Source: Streptomyces sp. SA15 (lineage in GTDB: Bacteria > Actinomycetota > Actinomycetes > Streptomycetales > Streptomycetaceae). Taken from it: a DNA stretch of 64,000 nt. Shown here piece after piece: positions 36,384 to 45,160 of the stretch. Both the position numbers and the translations under genes were made by a program. Positions within the stretch are counted from its first letter, which is position 1, and each line of letters begins with the position of its first letter. The DNA lies in NCBI RefSeq assembly GCF_002291145.1, contig NZ_NTGE01000024.1, positions 1-64,000 of the forward strand, read 5' to 3'. The notes beneath the pieces were generated by a model. That model was not told the origin of the DNA. It did no database searches and saw only the letters and a list, made by a program, of their open reading frames with translations.

Positions 36384-36968
36384 ATGGACCTCGACCAGAG
36401 CGACCCTCCCGACGGGATCCGAGCGCCTCGTCTTGAGCTGGTCACGTTCGGCCACAGCACCGCGGAGCGGGGCATGCTGGCAGGGCTCCTCCGGGAAGCC
36501 GGCATTGCCGCCGTCGTAGACGTCAGGACCGCTCCCGGCAGCCGCCGTGACCCGGATCTTTCACGGCAGCGTTTGGCCCAGTGGTTGCCCGAAGAGGGCA
36601 TCGCATACCGGTGGGAGCAGCGCCTCGGCGGCTTCAGGAAAGCGCCGCCGGACTCACCCGACACGGTATGGCGCAACGTGTCGTTTCGCGGCTACGCCGC
36701 TCATACCCGCAGTCCGGATTTCGTCACCGCGATGGACGGGGTCATGCGTCAAGCGGTTGACCAGCGCACCGCGGTGATGTGCAGCGAGGCGGTGTGGTGG
36801 CGATGCCACCGGCGCCTCATCGCTGACTTCGCCGTCCTGGCCCGCGGCATGCTCGTGCACCACCTGATGCACGACGGGCGCCTCACGCCTCACACTCCGA
36901 CACCAGGCGTGCGCCTTCGTGGCGACGGCCTTCTTGTGTACGACGACGCCGGTGCCGTACCACCGTGA
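36384..36968 (+). CDS. DUF488-family protein
   Basis: 194 residues with the DUF488 layout: VTFGHSTAERGMLAGLLRE at the N-terminus, VVDVRTAPGSRRDP, WEQRLGGFR, and the signature CSEAVWWRCHRRLIADFAV with two conserved Cys. Family members are cytoplasmic, of unknown function, and often appear in stress or DNA-metabolism loci. The start at 36384 has only a distant GGGAG, so its position is moderately certain. The gene stands alone. Confidence 0.85.
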   Translation: MDLDQSDPPDGIRAPRLELVTFGHSTAERGMLAGLLREAGIAAVVDVRTAPGSRRDPDLSRQRLAQWLPEEGIAYRWEQRLGGFRKAPPDSPDTVWRNVSFRGYAAHTRSPDFVTAMDGVMRQAVDQRTAVMCSEAVWWRCHRRLIADFAVLARGMLVHHLMHDGRLTPHTPTPGVRLRGDGLLVYDDAGAVPP

Positions 36969-37193
36969 TGGCGGTTCAGGGCTGCGGTCAGCCGGAGGAC
37001 CCCCGATCCCGGCCGCGTCCGGCGGACTGGACGCGCATGCCGGGCCGACGCCGGTCAGGTACGACATGCCCCGCCTGCCCGCGACCAGGCCGCGTGTGGA
37101 GCCGTGGGGCACCCAGGCGAGGCTCCCTTCGCTCAGGGATCACGGCCCGTCGGAAGTGACCAATGTGCCGTCCCCTGCCACGACCAGCAGGGA

Positions 37194-37470
37194 GAACATC
37201 CGTCCCCGACGGACGCCGCCCTTGCCGCCGATCTCGCCCTGCCGATCGAGGAGCTTGAGCTCACCGTCCGCTCGTACAACTGCCTCAAGCGTGAGGGCGT
37301 CCACTCCATGGGTGAGCTCCTGGCTCGTTCCGAGGCCGACCTTATGGACATCCGTAGCTTCGGTGCGAAGTCCATCGACGAGGTCAACACGAAGTTGGCC
37401 GCTCTGGGTCTGGGCCTGGGCCTCAAGGACAGCCCGCCCGGATTCGACCCCACCGCCGCTGCCGACGCGC
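37194..37470 (+). pseudogene. RNA polymerase alpha C-terminal-domain fragment
   Basis: About 90 codons encode [20 protein letters not shown] through [36 protein letters not shown] and [14 protein letters not shown]. This is a complete alphaCTD with its linker, without the assembly domain. It shares [16 protein letters not shown] and codon choices with the second rpoA at 30437, so it probably derives from that lineage. It has its own changes (RSFGAK, EVNTK) and a duplicated LGLGL. No clear ribosome site is visible; an in-frame start would lie upstream (for example 37104). Expression as a free DNA-binding domain is possible but unproven. Confidence 0.8.
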
Positions 37471-37471
37471 G

Positions 37472-37687
37472 CAGCTGGCTCGGGCGGAGGAGTACGCTGC
37501 CGCGCTGGCCGAACTCCTCCCCCGGAACTCCCGCACGCTCACTACTCGGTCCGCCTCTGTGCGCCTGTGGCAGGCACCGTTCTCCCACCCTGTCCCCATC
37601 CCAGCGCACCCGTACCGCGCTGCTGCCGTCGATGGCTCATCGGGACACCTCGCATATGTCAGGACGCCGGTCGGATTGCCGCCATAG
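37472..37687 (+). pseudogene. C-terminal fragment of an unidentified protein
   Basis: 72 codons with good coding bias: [20 protein letters not shown], then [20 protein letters not shown] and [11 protein letters not shown] before TAG at 37685-37687. It is in a different frame from the alphaCTD fragment and joins it directly, marking a recombination junction. No family recognised. Confidence 0.45.
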
Positions 37688-37705
37688 TGGCCCGTCCGCA
37701 AGGAA

Positions 37706-37738
37706 AAGGCCCGGCCCCCGAAAGGGAAGCCGGACCTT
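37706..37738 (-). terminator. Terminator of the cold-shock gene
   Basis: On the minus strand AAGGTCCGGC pairs with GCCGGGCCTT around a short loop and is followed by TTCC. It lies about 15 bases after the cold-shock stop codon. Confidence 0.65.
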
Positions 37739-37753
37739 ACCGAGGCTGCGGGA

Positions 37754-37957
37754 TCAGGCGGGGCGGATGTTCTCCGCCTGCGGGCCCTTCTGGCCCTGGG
37801 TGACGTCGAACTCCACCTTCTGGCCTTCCTGCAGCTCGCGGTAGCCCTGGCTGGCGATGTTGGAGTAGTGGGCGAAGACGTCGGGGCCGCCGCCCTCCTG
37901 CTCGATGAAGCCGAAGCCCTTCTCGCTGTTGAACCACTTGACTGTGCCCTTGGCCAT
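37754..37957 (-). CDS. cspA: Cold-shock domain protein
   Basis: 67 residues from ATG 37957, with GAAGGAG nine bases upstream. The RNA-binding motifs are KGFGFIE (RNP1) and VFAHY (RNP2), and the start [14 protein letters not shown] is canonical. It is a cytoplasmic single-stranded nucleic-acid chaperone that melts mRNA structure. It stands alone. The 37958-38238 leader and upstream region contain no other gene and could hold a long 5' UTR, as in many csp genes. Confidence 0.95.
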   Translation of the reverse strand: MAKGTVKWFNSEKGFGFIEQEGGGPDVFAHYSNIASQGYRELQEGQKVEFDVTQGQKGPQAENIRPA

Positions 37958-38238
37958 GACTGTCTCCTTCGAGGGGAAAACCGGGCTCGCACCCTGCGTG
38001 CCCGGGAGGTGATCGCCCTGGTCCGGAGAGGCGCTGAACAGCAAGAACGCCCGTGATTGCGATCACGGGCGAACGGGACTTCGGAACCACGACTGCTGAA
38101 TCACAACGCTATACCGGCGTAGCGGCAGCCGCTAGCGTGGAGGTGCTGCCATCGGGGTGCTCACCGCAGAGCGGTATCCGGGCGCCCATGAAACGGATCG
38201 CTTCCCACCTGCCGACTGCGCCGCTGGAAAGATTCCTA

Positions 38239-38509
38239 CTACCCAGCAACCTGAAGATCACACGGGCTCCCCGCGTGGGCGAGGCCGATCGCCTCGGGGA
38301 TGTTGGCCAGGTAGTTCGGGGACACGCCGAGAGCGTGGGGGCGGAACGAGCAGAACTCACGAACCAATTCCTTTCTACCGGTCACCTGCAGGTCCACGAT
38401 CCTCACCTCGCGAGCCGCACCGGCCACCCTCTCCAGGCCCATCGGCTCCAGACGCAGGGAGGTTTCCGAGTACATGCAGGGCGCTGGGATGGACGAGAAG
38501 CAGGCGCAT
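38239..38509 (-). pseudogene. N-terminal fragment of a B12-binding radical SAM protein
   Basis: From ATG 38509 (GAGG upstream) it reads MRLLLVHPSA. After a one-base frame change it reads MYSETSLRLEPMGLERVAGA, VRIVDLQV and PNYLANIPEAIGLA. This is the cobalamin-binding Rossmann start of B12-dependent radical SAM proteins. The CxxxCxxC cluster domain is missing because homology stops near 38245, at CAACCTGAAGATCAC. It lies just downstream of a Rieske oxygenase remnant on the same strand, preserving an old operon. Confidence 0.65.
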
Positions 38510-38641
38510 GGTCACCTCGGCGGGCGGGGACGGCGGCGGGGCCAACGGCCGCCGGGGGAGTCCCGCGGAAGGTGATCAAAACCACACGTCCGCCGAAGGG
38601 CCCAAGGCCAGCGGTTCGGCGCCGATCGGCGTTCACCGTAT

Positions 38642-39145
38642 TCACCTGCCCGGCAGCTCAGTTGAGGACTTCGGTCCTTCGGGGCCGACCGATCCTATGG
38701 GGTGGTGGTCGGGCGCCAGGCCGTCGGACGACGGGTCGGCGCCGCACGCGGCAGCCTGGGGACGGAGCGGGACGCCGTTGGAGCGCAGCACCTCGCGGAC
38801 GTCCAGGATCAGGGGGAAGATCTCGTGATTGCGGTCCTCGACCCTGTTCTTCCCAGGCCCGCTGTTCGGCTTCGACGGCCATGCGGTCCTCGGCGAAGAC
38901 ACGCTCGGTGAAGCGCCTGATGAGCGGCCAGGCCAGATGGAGGGCGCCGGGAATCCCGGGCTTCTCGATCATAAGCAGGCCGTAGGCGTGACAGGTACGC
39001 TGCTCGGCGTCCTCGGGCACGTACGCGGCCCACAGACAATAGGCCGGCCGTTCGGCGCCCTCCGGGACCAGGTCGAGTGTCTGGTACGGGTATTCGGTGC
39101 GGATGGTCATCACGTCGGCGGAGTCGCTGCCGCCGATGCCCTCGG
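38642..39145 (-). pseudogene. C-terminal fragment of a Rieske-type ring-hydroxylating oxygenase
   Basis: It reads MTIRTEYPYQTLDLVPEGAE, CLWAAYVPEDAEQRTCHAYG, IPGALHLAWPLIRRFTERVF and AEDRMAVEAEQRAW. After a frame change near 38845 it continues DRNHEIFPLILDVREVLRSN. This is the catalytic-domain end of Rieske non-heme iron oxygenase alpha subunits. The Rieske cluster and iron ligands are upstream and lost. The gene probably once preceded the radical SAM gene whose start lies at 38509. Confidence 0.65.
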
Positions 39146-39759
39146 CGGCCAGCAGGCCCGCGGCGCGGTTCCGCTTCCCCCCGGCGATGCCGGGATGCGG
39201 AGAGATCGGCGCCGTCGTAGCCTGACGTGAGCCGCCGAAAGCCGCGGCTGCCCCAGCGCATGGCCGGAGCGGGCAACAGGTTCCGCATCCTTGGCACCTC
39301 TGGTCAGCGCCGGGCGTTTCGTGTCTCCCACATGAGCGCTGGCGTCTGCGCCAGGGCAGCCGCACACCGTCTGGTAGTGGAGTTGTTCCGCTCACGGGCG
39401 TCTACCACGGCGGCGAGGACCCTGCCGTCAGGTGGATCGGTTTTTGCGACGAGGTGCTGGTCTACCCACGTAGTGCCGACCGCCCGCGATCGGTGGTTCT
39501 GCCCGTTTCCCGGTCCACCGCCACCTCGAATCTCAAGATCACCATTCTGGAATCTCAAGGTCACCATTCTGCAGGAGAGACCACAGTATCGATACCAAGC
39601 GTGCCGGACGGCAGACGAAAAGGAACACTCAGAGATCGCCTGCCTACGATCACAGTCATTTTCGCCGCCTTATGGCCTTCGTGAGCGAGCATGGCAGGTT
39701 TCCCAATCGGCTGTTGAGAAACCCCGTCATCGATGGCGTAGGGCTGTCCAGGAGTGGTC
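39146..39759. other. Intergenic region with tandem repeats, no intact gene
   Basis: About 600 bases between the Rieske remnant and the DUF2180 gene. The only structure found is the 22-bp tandem repeat at 39528-39571. Short frames on both strands lack ribosome sites. Confidence 0.4.
39528..39571. repeat. Two tandem 22-bp repeats
   Basis: GAATCTCAAGATCACCATTC plus TG (39528-39549) is repeated at 39550-39571 with a single A/G change. Short direct repeats of this kind occur at the ends of IS21-like elements or as protein-binding arrays. A partial match (CTGAAGATCAC) lies at the radical SAM break near 38245. Confidence 0.7.
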
Positions 39760-39984
39760 ATGCAGTGCTATGAATGCCTCGCCCTGGACCGTACGACACC
39801 GGCTTCGGCGGTGTGTGCCTCTTGCGGTGCCGCACTGTGCTCGGAGCATGTGAGTGAGCAGGGCAAGGAGATCCGGCATCTGACCGGCATGGGCAAGGCG
39901 ACTCACGAGCGCCGGGCCCGCAAATTTCTGTGCCCGGTGTGCTCCGCTGCAGAACAGGATTCTGCCTCGCAACAGGGTGCCTGA
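39760..39984 (+). CDS. DUF2180-family small zinc-ribbon protein
   Basis: 74 residues from ATG 39760, preceded by AGGAG at good spacing. Cys pairs are CYEC, CASC, the following CSEH and a CPVC near the end, typical of DUF2180, a family of actinobacterial proteins with zinc-ribbon-like fingers. It is cytoplasmic, function unknown, often encoded near stress genes. It is convergent with the TerC gene. Confidence 0.85.
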   Translation: MQCYECLALDRTTPASAVCASCGAALCSEHVSEQGKEIRHLTGMGKATHERRARKFLCPVCSAAEQDSASQQGA

Positions 39985-40029
39985 CCCCACCGGTAACGCA
40001 CCGGTGCTGCACCGGGGGACGCAGGCAGG

Positions 40030-41085
40030 TCATCTGTCTTGCGGTGGGTCGCGTGTGTCCTGTGTTCCCTGTGCCGGGGGGTGATCACCAGGCGAGGCGG
40101 AGGCAACGCCGTTCTCGTCCCGGCGGGCCAAGGAAGCCTTGTCCTGGGCGATGGGGCGGGGATACCGAATGCTCAGCGCTACGGACCCGGCCAGAACCGC
40201 GACGATAACCGCCAAGCTGACCGGTGACGGGATCTCCGGGATGCTGCTGCTGAACAGTTTGTGGGATGCCTGGAGGATCAGCTTCACGCCGATGAAGGAG
40301 AGGATCAGCGCAAGGCCCGTGCTGAGATAGTGGAATCGGTCGAGCAGACCGGCGAGTAGGAAGTACAGGGCGCGCAGGCCGAGGATGGCGAACGCGTTGC
40401 TGGTGTAGACGATGAAGGGGTCGTCGCTGATCGCCAGGACGGCGGGCACGCTGTCCACGGCGAAGATCAGGTCGGCTGCCTCAACCGCGGCGACGACCGC
40501 GAGCAGCGGGGTGGCGACCCGTTTGCCGGTTTCTCTGACGAAGAACTTCATCCCTGCGTACTCGTCCCGAACAGGCATGACCTTGCGCAGCAGCCGCACG
40601 GCAATGCTCTTACCCGGGTCGAAACTGTCCTCTTCCTCCTTGAGGATCTTGTAGGTGCTGTAGAAGAGGACAACGGCGAAGGCGAACAGCACTGCGGTGA
40701 ACCGGCTGACCACGGCCAGTCCGGCGGCCAGGAAGATGCCTCGGAACACCAGCGCGCCCATGACGCCGTAGAACAGCACCCGGTGCTGGTAGGCGCGCGG
40801 CACCTTGAAGTAGGCGAAGATCAGCGCGAAGACGAACAGGTTGTCGACCGACAGGCTCTTCTCCAGCAGCCACGCGGTGGTGTACTCGACCCCTGGTGTT
40901 CCGCCCAGAACCAGGAAGACGACCCCGCCGAAGACAACGGCAAGCCCGACCCACACCCCGCTCCAGGCGGCGGCTTCCTTGAACCCGATAACATGCGCCT
41001 CTCGGTGCGACAGCAGGTCCACGGCCAGCGACACAACCACGGTGACGGCGAACGCCGCCCATAGCCAGAACGGCACATCGAGCAC
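40030..41085 (-). CDS. TerC-family integral membrane protein
   Basis: 351 residues from GTG 41085, with AAGGGG eight bases upstream. Nine or so membrane helices begin with FWLWAAFAVTVVVSLAVDLL. Family motifs are visible: EKSLSVDNLFVFALIF (acidic and Asn residues in the membrane), ADLIFAVDSVPAVLAISDD, FAILGLRALYFLLAGL. TerC proteins protect against tellurite or export Mn2+ to protein-secretion enzymes. The C-terminus is a polar disordered tail. The gene leads a string of minus-strand stress genes but is separated from the STAS gene by about 340 bases. Confidence 0.92.
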   Translation of the reverse strand: MLDVPFWLWAAFAVTVVVSLAVDLLSHREAHVIGFKEAAAWSGVWVGLAVVFGGVVFLVLGGTPGVEYTTAWLLEKSLSVDNLFVFALIFAYFKVPRAYQHRVLFYGVMGALVFRGIFLAAGLAVVSRFTAVLFAFAVVLFYSTYKILKEEEDSFDPGKSIAVRLLRKVMPVRDEYAGMKFFVRETGKRVATPLLAVVAAVEAADLIFAVDSVPAVLAISDDPFIVYTSNAFAILGLRALYFLLAGLLDRFHYLSTGLALILSFIGVKLILQASHKLFSSSIPEIPSPVSLAVIVAVLAGSVALSIRYPRPIAQDKASLARRDENGVASASPGDHPPAQGTQDTRDPPQDR

Positions 41086-41421
41086 TGAAGGCCCCTTACA
41101 CGCGGGGGTTGGAAGCCTGCCTTCGTGAAAATTCTGACGCACCGGTTCCAGCTTGTCGCACGCGCCCGCGCGCGGGCCCGCCGGCCTGGGCGTCGTTCAG
41201 AGGTGTTGCTGGAAGAGCGCCTGGGCCGATGGTGGCGCTGCCTGGTCGCCGGTGACGGCAGCCGTGGCGGCAGTGCGACCTGCCGCCCTCCGTCGGCTGG
41301 TCACAGCAGTCGCGACTTGCCTTCGACTCCGTCGAGGAGCAGGTGGCATAACCAGGGACTGGTGTTGCCGCTTGCCCACCGCACACGGCAGAGGGCGGTC
41401 CAGTCGCGCGGCTCGCGCTGG

Positions 41422-41763
41422 TCACTCCTCGAGGGTGGCGACCGCGTCGAGGCCGGCTGCGTGCAGGGTCCGCCGCACAGCGCGGCGCGCCCCGCGGATG
41501 TGGAGCTCGGCCGGCACCGGCAACGTGGTGGCTGCCCGGAGCAGTGCGTAGGCGCACGCCAGGTCCATCTGGGCAAGTTCGCTCATCTCCAGCTCCCATC
41601 TGCGGGCGTGGCGCAGACGGGGATCGACGAGCTGTTCCTCCAGCGGGCGGACCATCCGTGCCTCCAGAGCGCCGCTGAAGACCAGGGTGGCAGCCTCTCC
41701 GTCCGTGGTCAGCGCTACGGGAAGGCGGCGGGGTGCGGGGATGGGACTGGATTCGGCGGCCAC
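41422..41763 (-). CDS. STAS-domain protein (anti-sigma-antagonist type)
   Basis: 113 residues from GTG 41763, with GAGGAGG upstream. The STAS fold is recognisable (ATLVFSGALEARMVRPLEEQ; WELEMSELAQMDLACAYALL). The phospho-acceptor Ser of SpoIIAA-like antagonists is replaced: the motif reads AQMDLACAY where the family usually has a Ser or Thr shortly after Asp. It may therefore bind partners constitutively. It fits the SpoIIE phosphatase and the broken RsbW-like gene elsewhere in the window. Confidence 0.7.
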   Translation of the reverse strand: MAAESSPIPAPRRLPVALTTDGEAATLVFSGALEARMVRPLEEQLVDPRLRHARRWELEMSELAQMDLACAYALLRAATTLPVPAELHIRGARRAVRRTLHAAGLDAVATLEE

Positions 41764-41961
41764 GGTGACCTCCTCATCGGACTGTCATGGGGCCCGTGCT
41801 TCCCCGTCCCCCTCGGACCCGGCAGTGTTGCGGCAGTGTCCGAGAGGTTCGTGGGAGACGCGGGCGGAGTCGTCGGCTTACCCAAGGTTCAAGGGCGCAC
41901 GTCTCGTTCCGGACAAAATCTTGGGACGCGTGTTCTGTACGGGCGGTACGCCGGGCGGTGT

Positions 41962-43092
41962 TCATTCGGACCCGTTCCTGTGCAACTGGCGGCGCTGGGC
42001 GAGGTGGATGATGTCGCGTGCTGTGATGATGCCGGTGAGTTGCCGGCCGTCCATGACGAGGATCGGCAGGCCGCTGCGCGGACGGAGCTTTTTGATGACG
42101 TCCTCCAGGAGGTCGTCAGGTGCGCAGGTCGTGCACTTGGACAGAGGGGTTCCTGCGTCGCGCAGGCGCAGCGTTTCCCGCTGGGCTGCGGGGATCGTTG
42201 CGAGGCGTGGCAGGTGAAGCAGGCCGCTGGGGTGCCCCTCGAAGTCGAGCAGCGGCAGTGTCGAGTGGCGGGCGTTCATCGCCGGTCCGTCGAGGAAACG
42301 CTGCACAGTGGTCCAGTCGGGCGCGGTCTGCACGGGGCTGGACATGGCGTCAGCGGCTCGCACCCCGCTCAGAGCGGTGACCAGGGATGCCTGCTGTCGC
42401 TCGGCCTTGGCGACGATGATGATGAAGAAGCCGATGAGGGCCAGCCACAGCCCGCTCCACGAGCCGCCCAGGAACGCGATCCATCCGAGGGCGATCAGCA
42501 GGATGCCGAGGATCTGTCCGCTGCGGCCGGCTGCGCGTTCGGCCCGCTCACGGTCTCCGGTACGCCACCACATCATGGCCTGCACCACCCGCCCGCCGTC
42601 GAGCGGTGCAGCGGGGAGGAGGTTGAAAACTGCCAGGAGAAGGTTGGCCCATCCGAGCCACACCATGACGGCGGCGGGCACCTCCCAGCCCAGGCCCGCG
42701 CCCAGCCCTGCCCCGGCGCCGAGCGCCGCTCCCCCGACCACCAGGCTGGTGAGCGGTCCGCTCACTGCGACGAGGAAGGCCGCGCCGGGTGCGGGCGGTT
42801 TATCCATGTGGGTCATGCCGCCGAGCGCCCAGAGGGTGACGCTGTGGACGGGGATGTCGTTGCGTCGGGCCGTGAGGGCGTGCGCTGTCTCGTGCGCCAG
42901 CAGGCTGAGCAGGAGCAGCAGGGCGCCGGTGAGTCCGGCGACGGTGTAGGCGGTCGTCGACTGTCCCGGGAGCCAGGCCGGGAGCGTCTGGCTGCCCAGG
43001 CTGTAGCCGAAGAGGAAGACCAGAAGAGGTACCGTCCAGTGGATGCTGAGGGGCACCCCGAGAATCCGTCCGATCCGTAGCGAGTTGTTCAT
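41962..43092 (-). CDS. Site-2 protease-like membrane metalloprotease with CBS pair
   Basis: 376 residues from ATG 43092, with CAGGAG nine bases upstream. Six or so membrane helices contain HETAH (67-71) and LDGG (164-167), the zinc-binding residues of intramembrane site-2 proteases. The C-terminal 130 residues form two CBS domains (DAMSSPVQTAPDW; LPILVMDGRQLTGIITARDI), which sense adenine nucleotides. This S2P-CBS architecture is widespread in actinobacteria. It would cleave membrane-anchored regulators, possibly anti-sigma factors. The NhaA gene lies 155 bases upstream on the same strand. Confidence 0.93.
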   Translation of the reverse strand: MNNSLRIGRILGVPLSIHWTVPLLVFLFGYSLGSQTLPAWLPGQSTTAYTVAGLTGALLLLLSLLAHETAHALTARRNDIPVHSVTLWALGGMTHMDKPPAPGAAFLVAVSGPLTSLVVGGAALGAGAGLGAGLGWEVPAAVMVWLGWANLLLAVFNLLPAAPLDGGRVVQAMMWWRTGDRERAERAAGRSGQILGILLIALGWIAFLGGSWSGLWLALIGFFIIIVAKAERQQASLVTALSGVRAADAMSSPVQTAPDWTTVQRFLDGPAMNARHSTLPLLDFEGHPSGLLHLPRLATIPAAQRETLRLRDAGTPLSKCTTCAPDDLLEDVIKKLRPRSGLPILVMDGRQLTGIITARDIIHLAQRRQLHRNGSE

Positions 43093-43247
43093 CACTGTCT
43101 CCTGCCGGCCCGAGTCGGATGCGGTCCAGACGAGCTGGTGTGCCACGGCGACTGCTGCGCGACCGACTTGGCCTGGCGCCTCGCCGTGGACGGTCCTGGC
43201 TGGTGAGGGCCTGTGACCGAGGATGTGGCGTTCGGGGGCATGGCGAT

Positions 43248-44630
43248 TCATCCCTCGTCGGGTGTGTCGTCGGGGCCGCCGCTTCGGTGGGGGCGGTCTG
43301 GGTTCGAGCGCTTCGGGGCCGGGTTGCGCTGCTGTTCCCATGCGGTGTCGGACTGGTAGATGTCCGGGATGCCGTCGGCGTCCACGTCGGCCGTCTCCGC
43401 CTCGTACAGCCGTCGGTACTGGTTGTTTCGCGCTCTCAGCAGGACGCACGCCAGGAGCGCCGCGGCCAGTGATCCGAGGAGGACGGCGGCCTTGATGTGC
43501 TCCTGGTCCGCCTGGTTGGGGTAGGCCAGTTCGCCGATGAGCAGCGAGACGGTGAAGCCGATTCCGGCGAGCATGGCCAAGGCGAACACGTCCGCCAGCG
43601 CAAGGCCAGGGCCGAGCTGTGCGCGGGTGAAGCGGATGGCCAGGTACGTGCCGCCGAAGATACCCAGCACCTTTCCCGCCGCGAGCCCCAGTGCCACGCC
43701 GAGTGGCTCCGGGTTGGTGACCACGGTTCCCAGCGTGTCGCCGGATACGCTCACTCCGGCCGCGAACAGGGCAAAGAGCGGGACGGCCACTCCTGCGGAG
43801 ACCGGCCGGACCAGGTGGGCGATGTGCTCGGCCGGCCGGCGGCCCGCCTCTCCGTCCTTCGCCACACGCAGCAGCAGCCCCATGGCGACTCCGGCCACGG
43901 TGGCGTGGACGCCGCTGGCGTAGGTCAGGCCCCAGATCACCAAGGCCAGCGGGATGTACCAGTACCAGCCGTGCACCCGCCTCTGGTCGTGCAGGTGGAA
44001 GAACAGAGCGAGCCCGACCACCGCGCCGACAAGGGCCGGCACGTTGATCGTCGACGTGTAGAAGAGAGCGATGACGAGAATGGCGCCCAGGTCGTCGACA
44101 ATCGCAAGAGTCAGCAGAAAGGCGCGCAGCGCGGAGGGCAGATGGGTGTCGATCACCGCGAGCACGCCCAGGGCGAAGGCGATGTCGGTGGCCATGGGGA
44201 CGGCCCACCCGTCCCAGGTCCCGCCCATGGACGTCGCGACGATGCCGTAGACGAGCGCGGGGACGACCATGCCGCTGACTGCCGCGACCACCGGCACGGT
44301 CGCCGCCTTGGGGTCGCGTAGCTCTCCGACCACCAGCTCGCGTTTCAGCTCGGCGCCGGCGACGAAGAAGAAGATCGCCAGCAGCCCGTCTGCAGTCCAG
44401 TGGGCAACGGAGAGATCCAGGCCCAGTGCCGGAATACCGAAGTGGAAGTCCCGTACCTCCTCATAGGAGCGTCTCAGCGGTGTGTTCGCCCACAGCAGCG
44501 CCACCGCGGCCGCGGCGAGCAGCAGGATGCCACCGACGGTCTCCGTGCGCAGAGCCTTCGCCACGAAGGTGTACTCCGGCAGCGGGAGACGGCCGAGGAA
44601 GGTGCGGGGCCTGCTGTTGCGGTGGGGCAT
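43248..44630 (-). CDS. nhaA: NhaA-type Na+/H+ antiporter
   Basis: 460 residues from ATG 44630 (GAAAGG upstream; GTG 44651 is an alternative). The ion-binding residues are present: D149 in PMATDIAFALG, and D179-D180 in TLAIVDDLGAILVIA. Twelve helices fill residues 30-410. A C-terminal tail carries DVDADGIPDIYQ, which resembles a calcium-binding loop but is probably just acidic. It expels Na+ in exchange for protons and supports alkaline and salt tolerance. A CBS-domain gene lies 69 bases upstream of its start region on the same strand. Confidence 0.95.
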   Translation of the reverse strand: MPHRNSRPRTFLGRLPLPEYTFVAKALRTETVGGILLLAAAAVALLWANTPLRRSYEEVRDFHFGIPALGLDLSVAHWTADGLLAIFFFVAGAELKRELVVGELRDPKAATVPVVAAVSGMVVPALVYGIVATSMGGTWDGWAVPMATDIAFALGVLAVIDTHLPSALRAFLLTLAIVDDLGAILVIALFYTSTINVPALVGAVVGLALFFHLHDQRRVHGWYWYIPLALVIWGLTYASGVHATVAGVAMGLLLRVAKDGEAGRRPAEHIAHLVRPVSAGVAVPLFALFAAGVSVSGDTLGTVVTNPEPLGVALGLAAGKVLGIFGGTYLAIRFTRAQLGPGLALADVFALAMLAGIGFTVSLLIGELAYPNQADQEHIKAAVLLGSLAAALLACVLLRARNNQYRRLYEAETADVDADGIPDIYQSDTAWEQQRNPAPKRSNPDRPHRSGGPDDTPDEG

Positions 44631-44698
44631 GCAGTCGGTTGCCTTTCGCACGGGTCTTGAGAGGGCGTCTTGGGTGGTGGTCGAGTCGGCAGGTGTGG

Positions 44699-45160
44699 TC
44701 AGACAGCTTGGAGGAGACGCTCGAGGAGGCGCGCGGCCGTGACCACGCCGAGCAAGCGGCCCGGATCTTCGTCGGTCCGGTTCACCACGGCGATGAGAGG
44801 GCTTCGGCTGCGGGCCATCAGCTCCGCGATCTCGACGGCTGTCCAGTCGGGAGCGGCGGTGGGCAGGAACGGGCGTTCCACAGGGAGGCAGTCGGCGACC
44901 GTACGCCCTCGCAGGACACGGCAGAGGTGATCGGCATGCCGCTCGTCGATCACCCGGGCCAGTCCACCGTCTTCCTGGACGTAGCCCGGAACCAGTGTCC
45001 TGACCACGTCACAGACAGGCAGGGCCGCGTACGGCTGCCCCGCGGAATCCGTCACCAGCAGACCGGGCAGATTCCGCTCCACGAGCAGGCGCACGGCCTC
45101 GATCGCATCGGCGTCCTTGCTGACCGAGACGTATGGCTCTGCGAGATCACGTGCGCGCAC
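44699..45160 (-). CDS. CBS-domain pair protein (paralogue 1)
   Basis: 153 residues from GTG 45160, which is preceded by GGGAGG. Two CBS motifs (PYVSVSKDADAIEAVRLLVE; SPLIAVVNRTDEDPGRLLGV) bind adenosyl ligands. It shares its N-terminus (MRARDLAEPY) and length with the protein at 62942-63400. It lies between DUF3040 and NhaA genes and overlaps the DUF3040 coding end by 14 bases. The pairing of each CBS copy with an ion antiporter suggests nucleotide-dependent control of ion exchange. Confidence 0.9.
   Translation of the reverse strand: MRARDLAEPYVSVSKDADAIEAVRLLVERNLPGLLVTDSAGQPYAALPVCDVVRTLVPGYVQEDGGLARVIDERHADHLCRVLRGRTVADCLPVERPFLPTAAPDWTAVEIAELMARSRSPLIAVVNRTDEDPGRLLGVVTAARLLERLLQAV

Noticed and set aside
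41125..43080. A 651-codon plus-strand frame over the STAS and site-2 protease genes
   Set aside because: It is antisense to genes with intact catalytic motifs and has no ribosome site or recognisable domain.
43340..43420. Calcium-binding EF-hand in the NhaA tail (DVDADGIPDIYQ)
   Set aside because: Only one incomplete loop is present, without the flanking helices, so it may just be an acidic tail.
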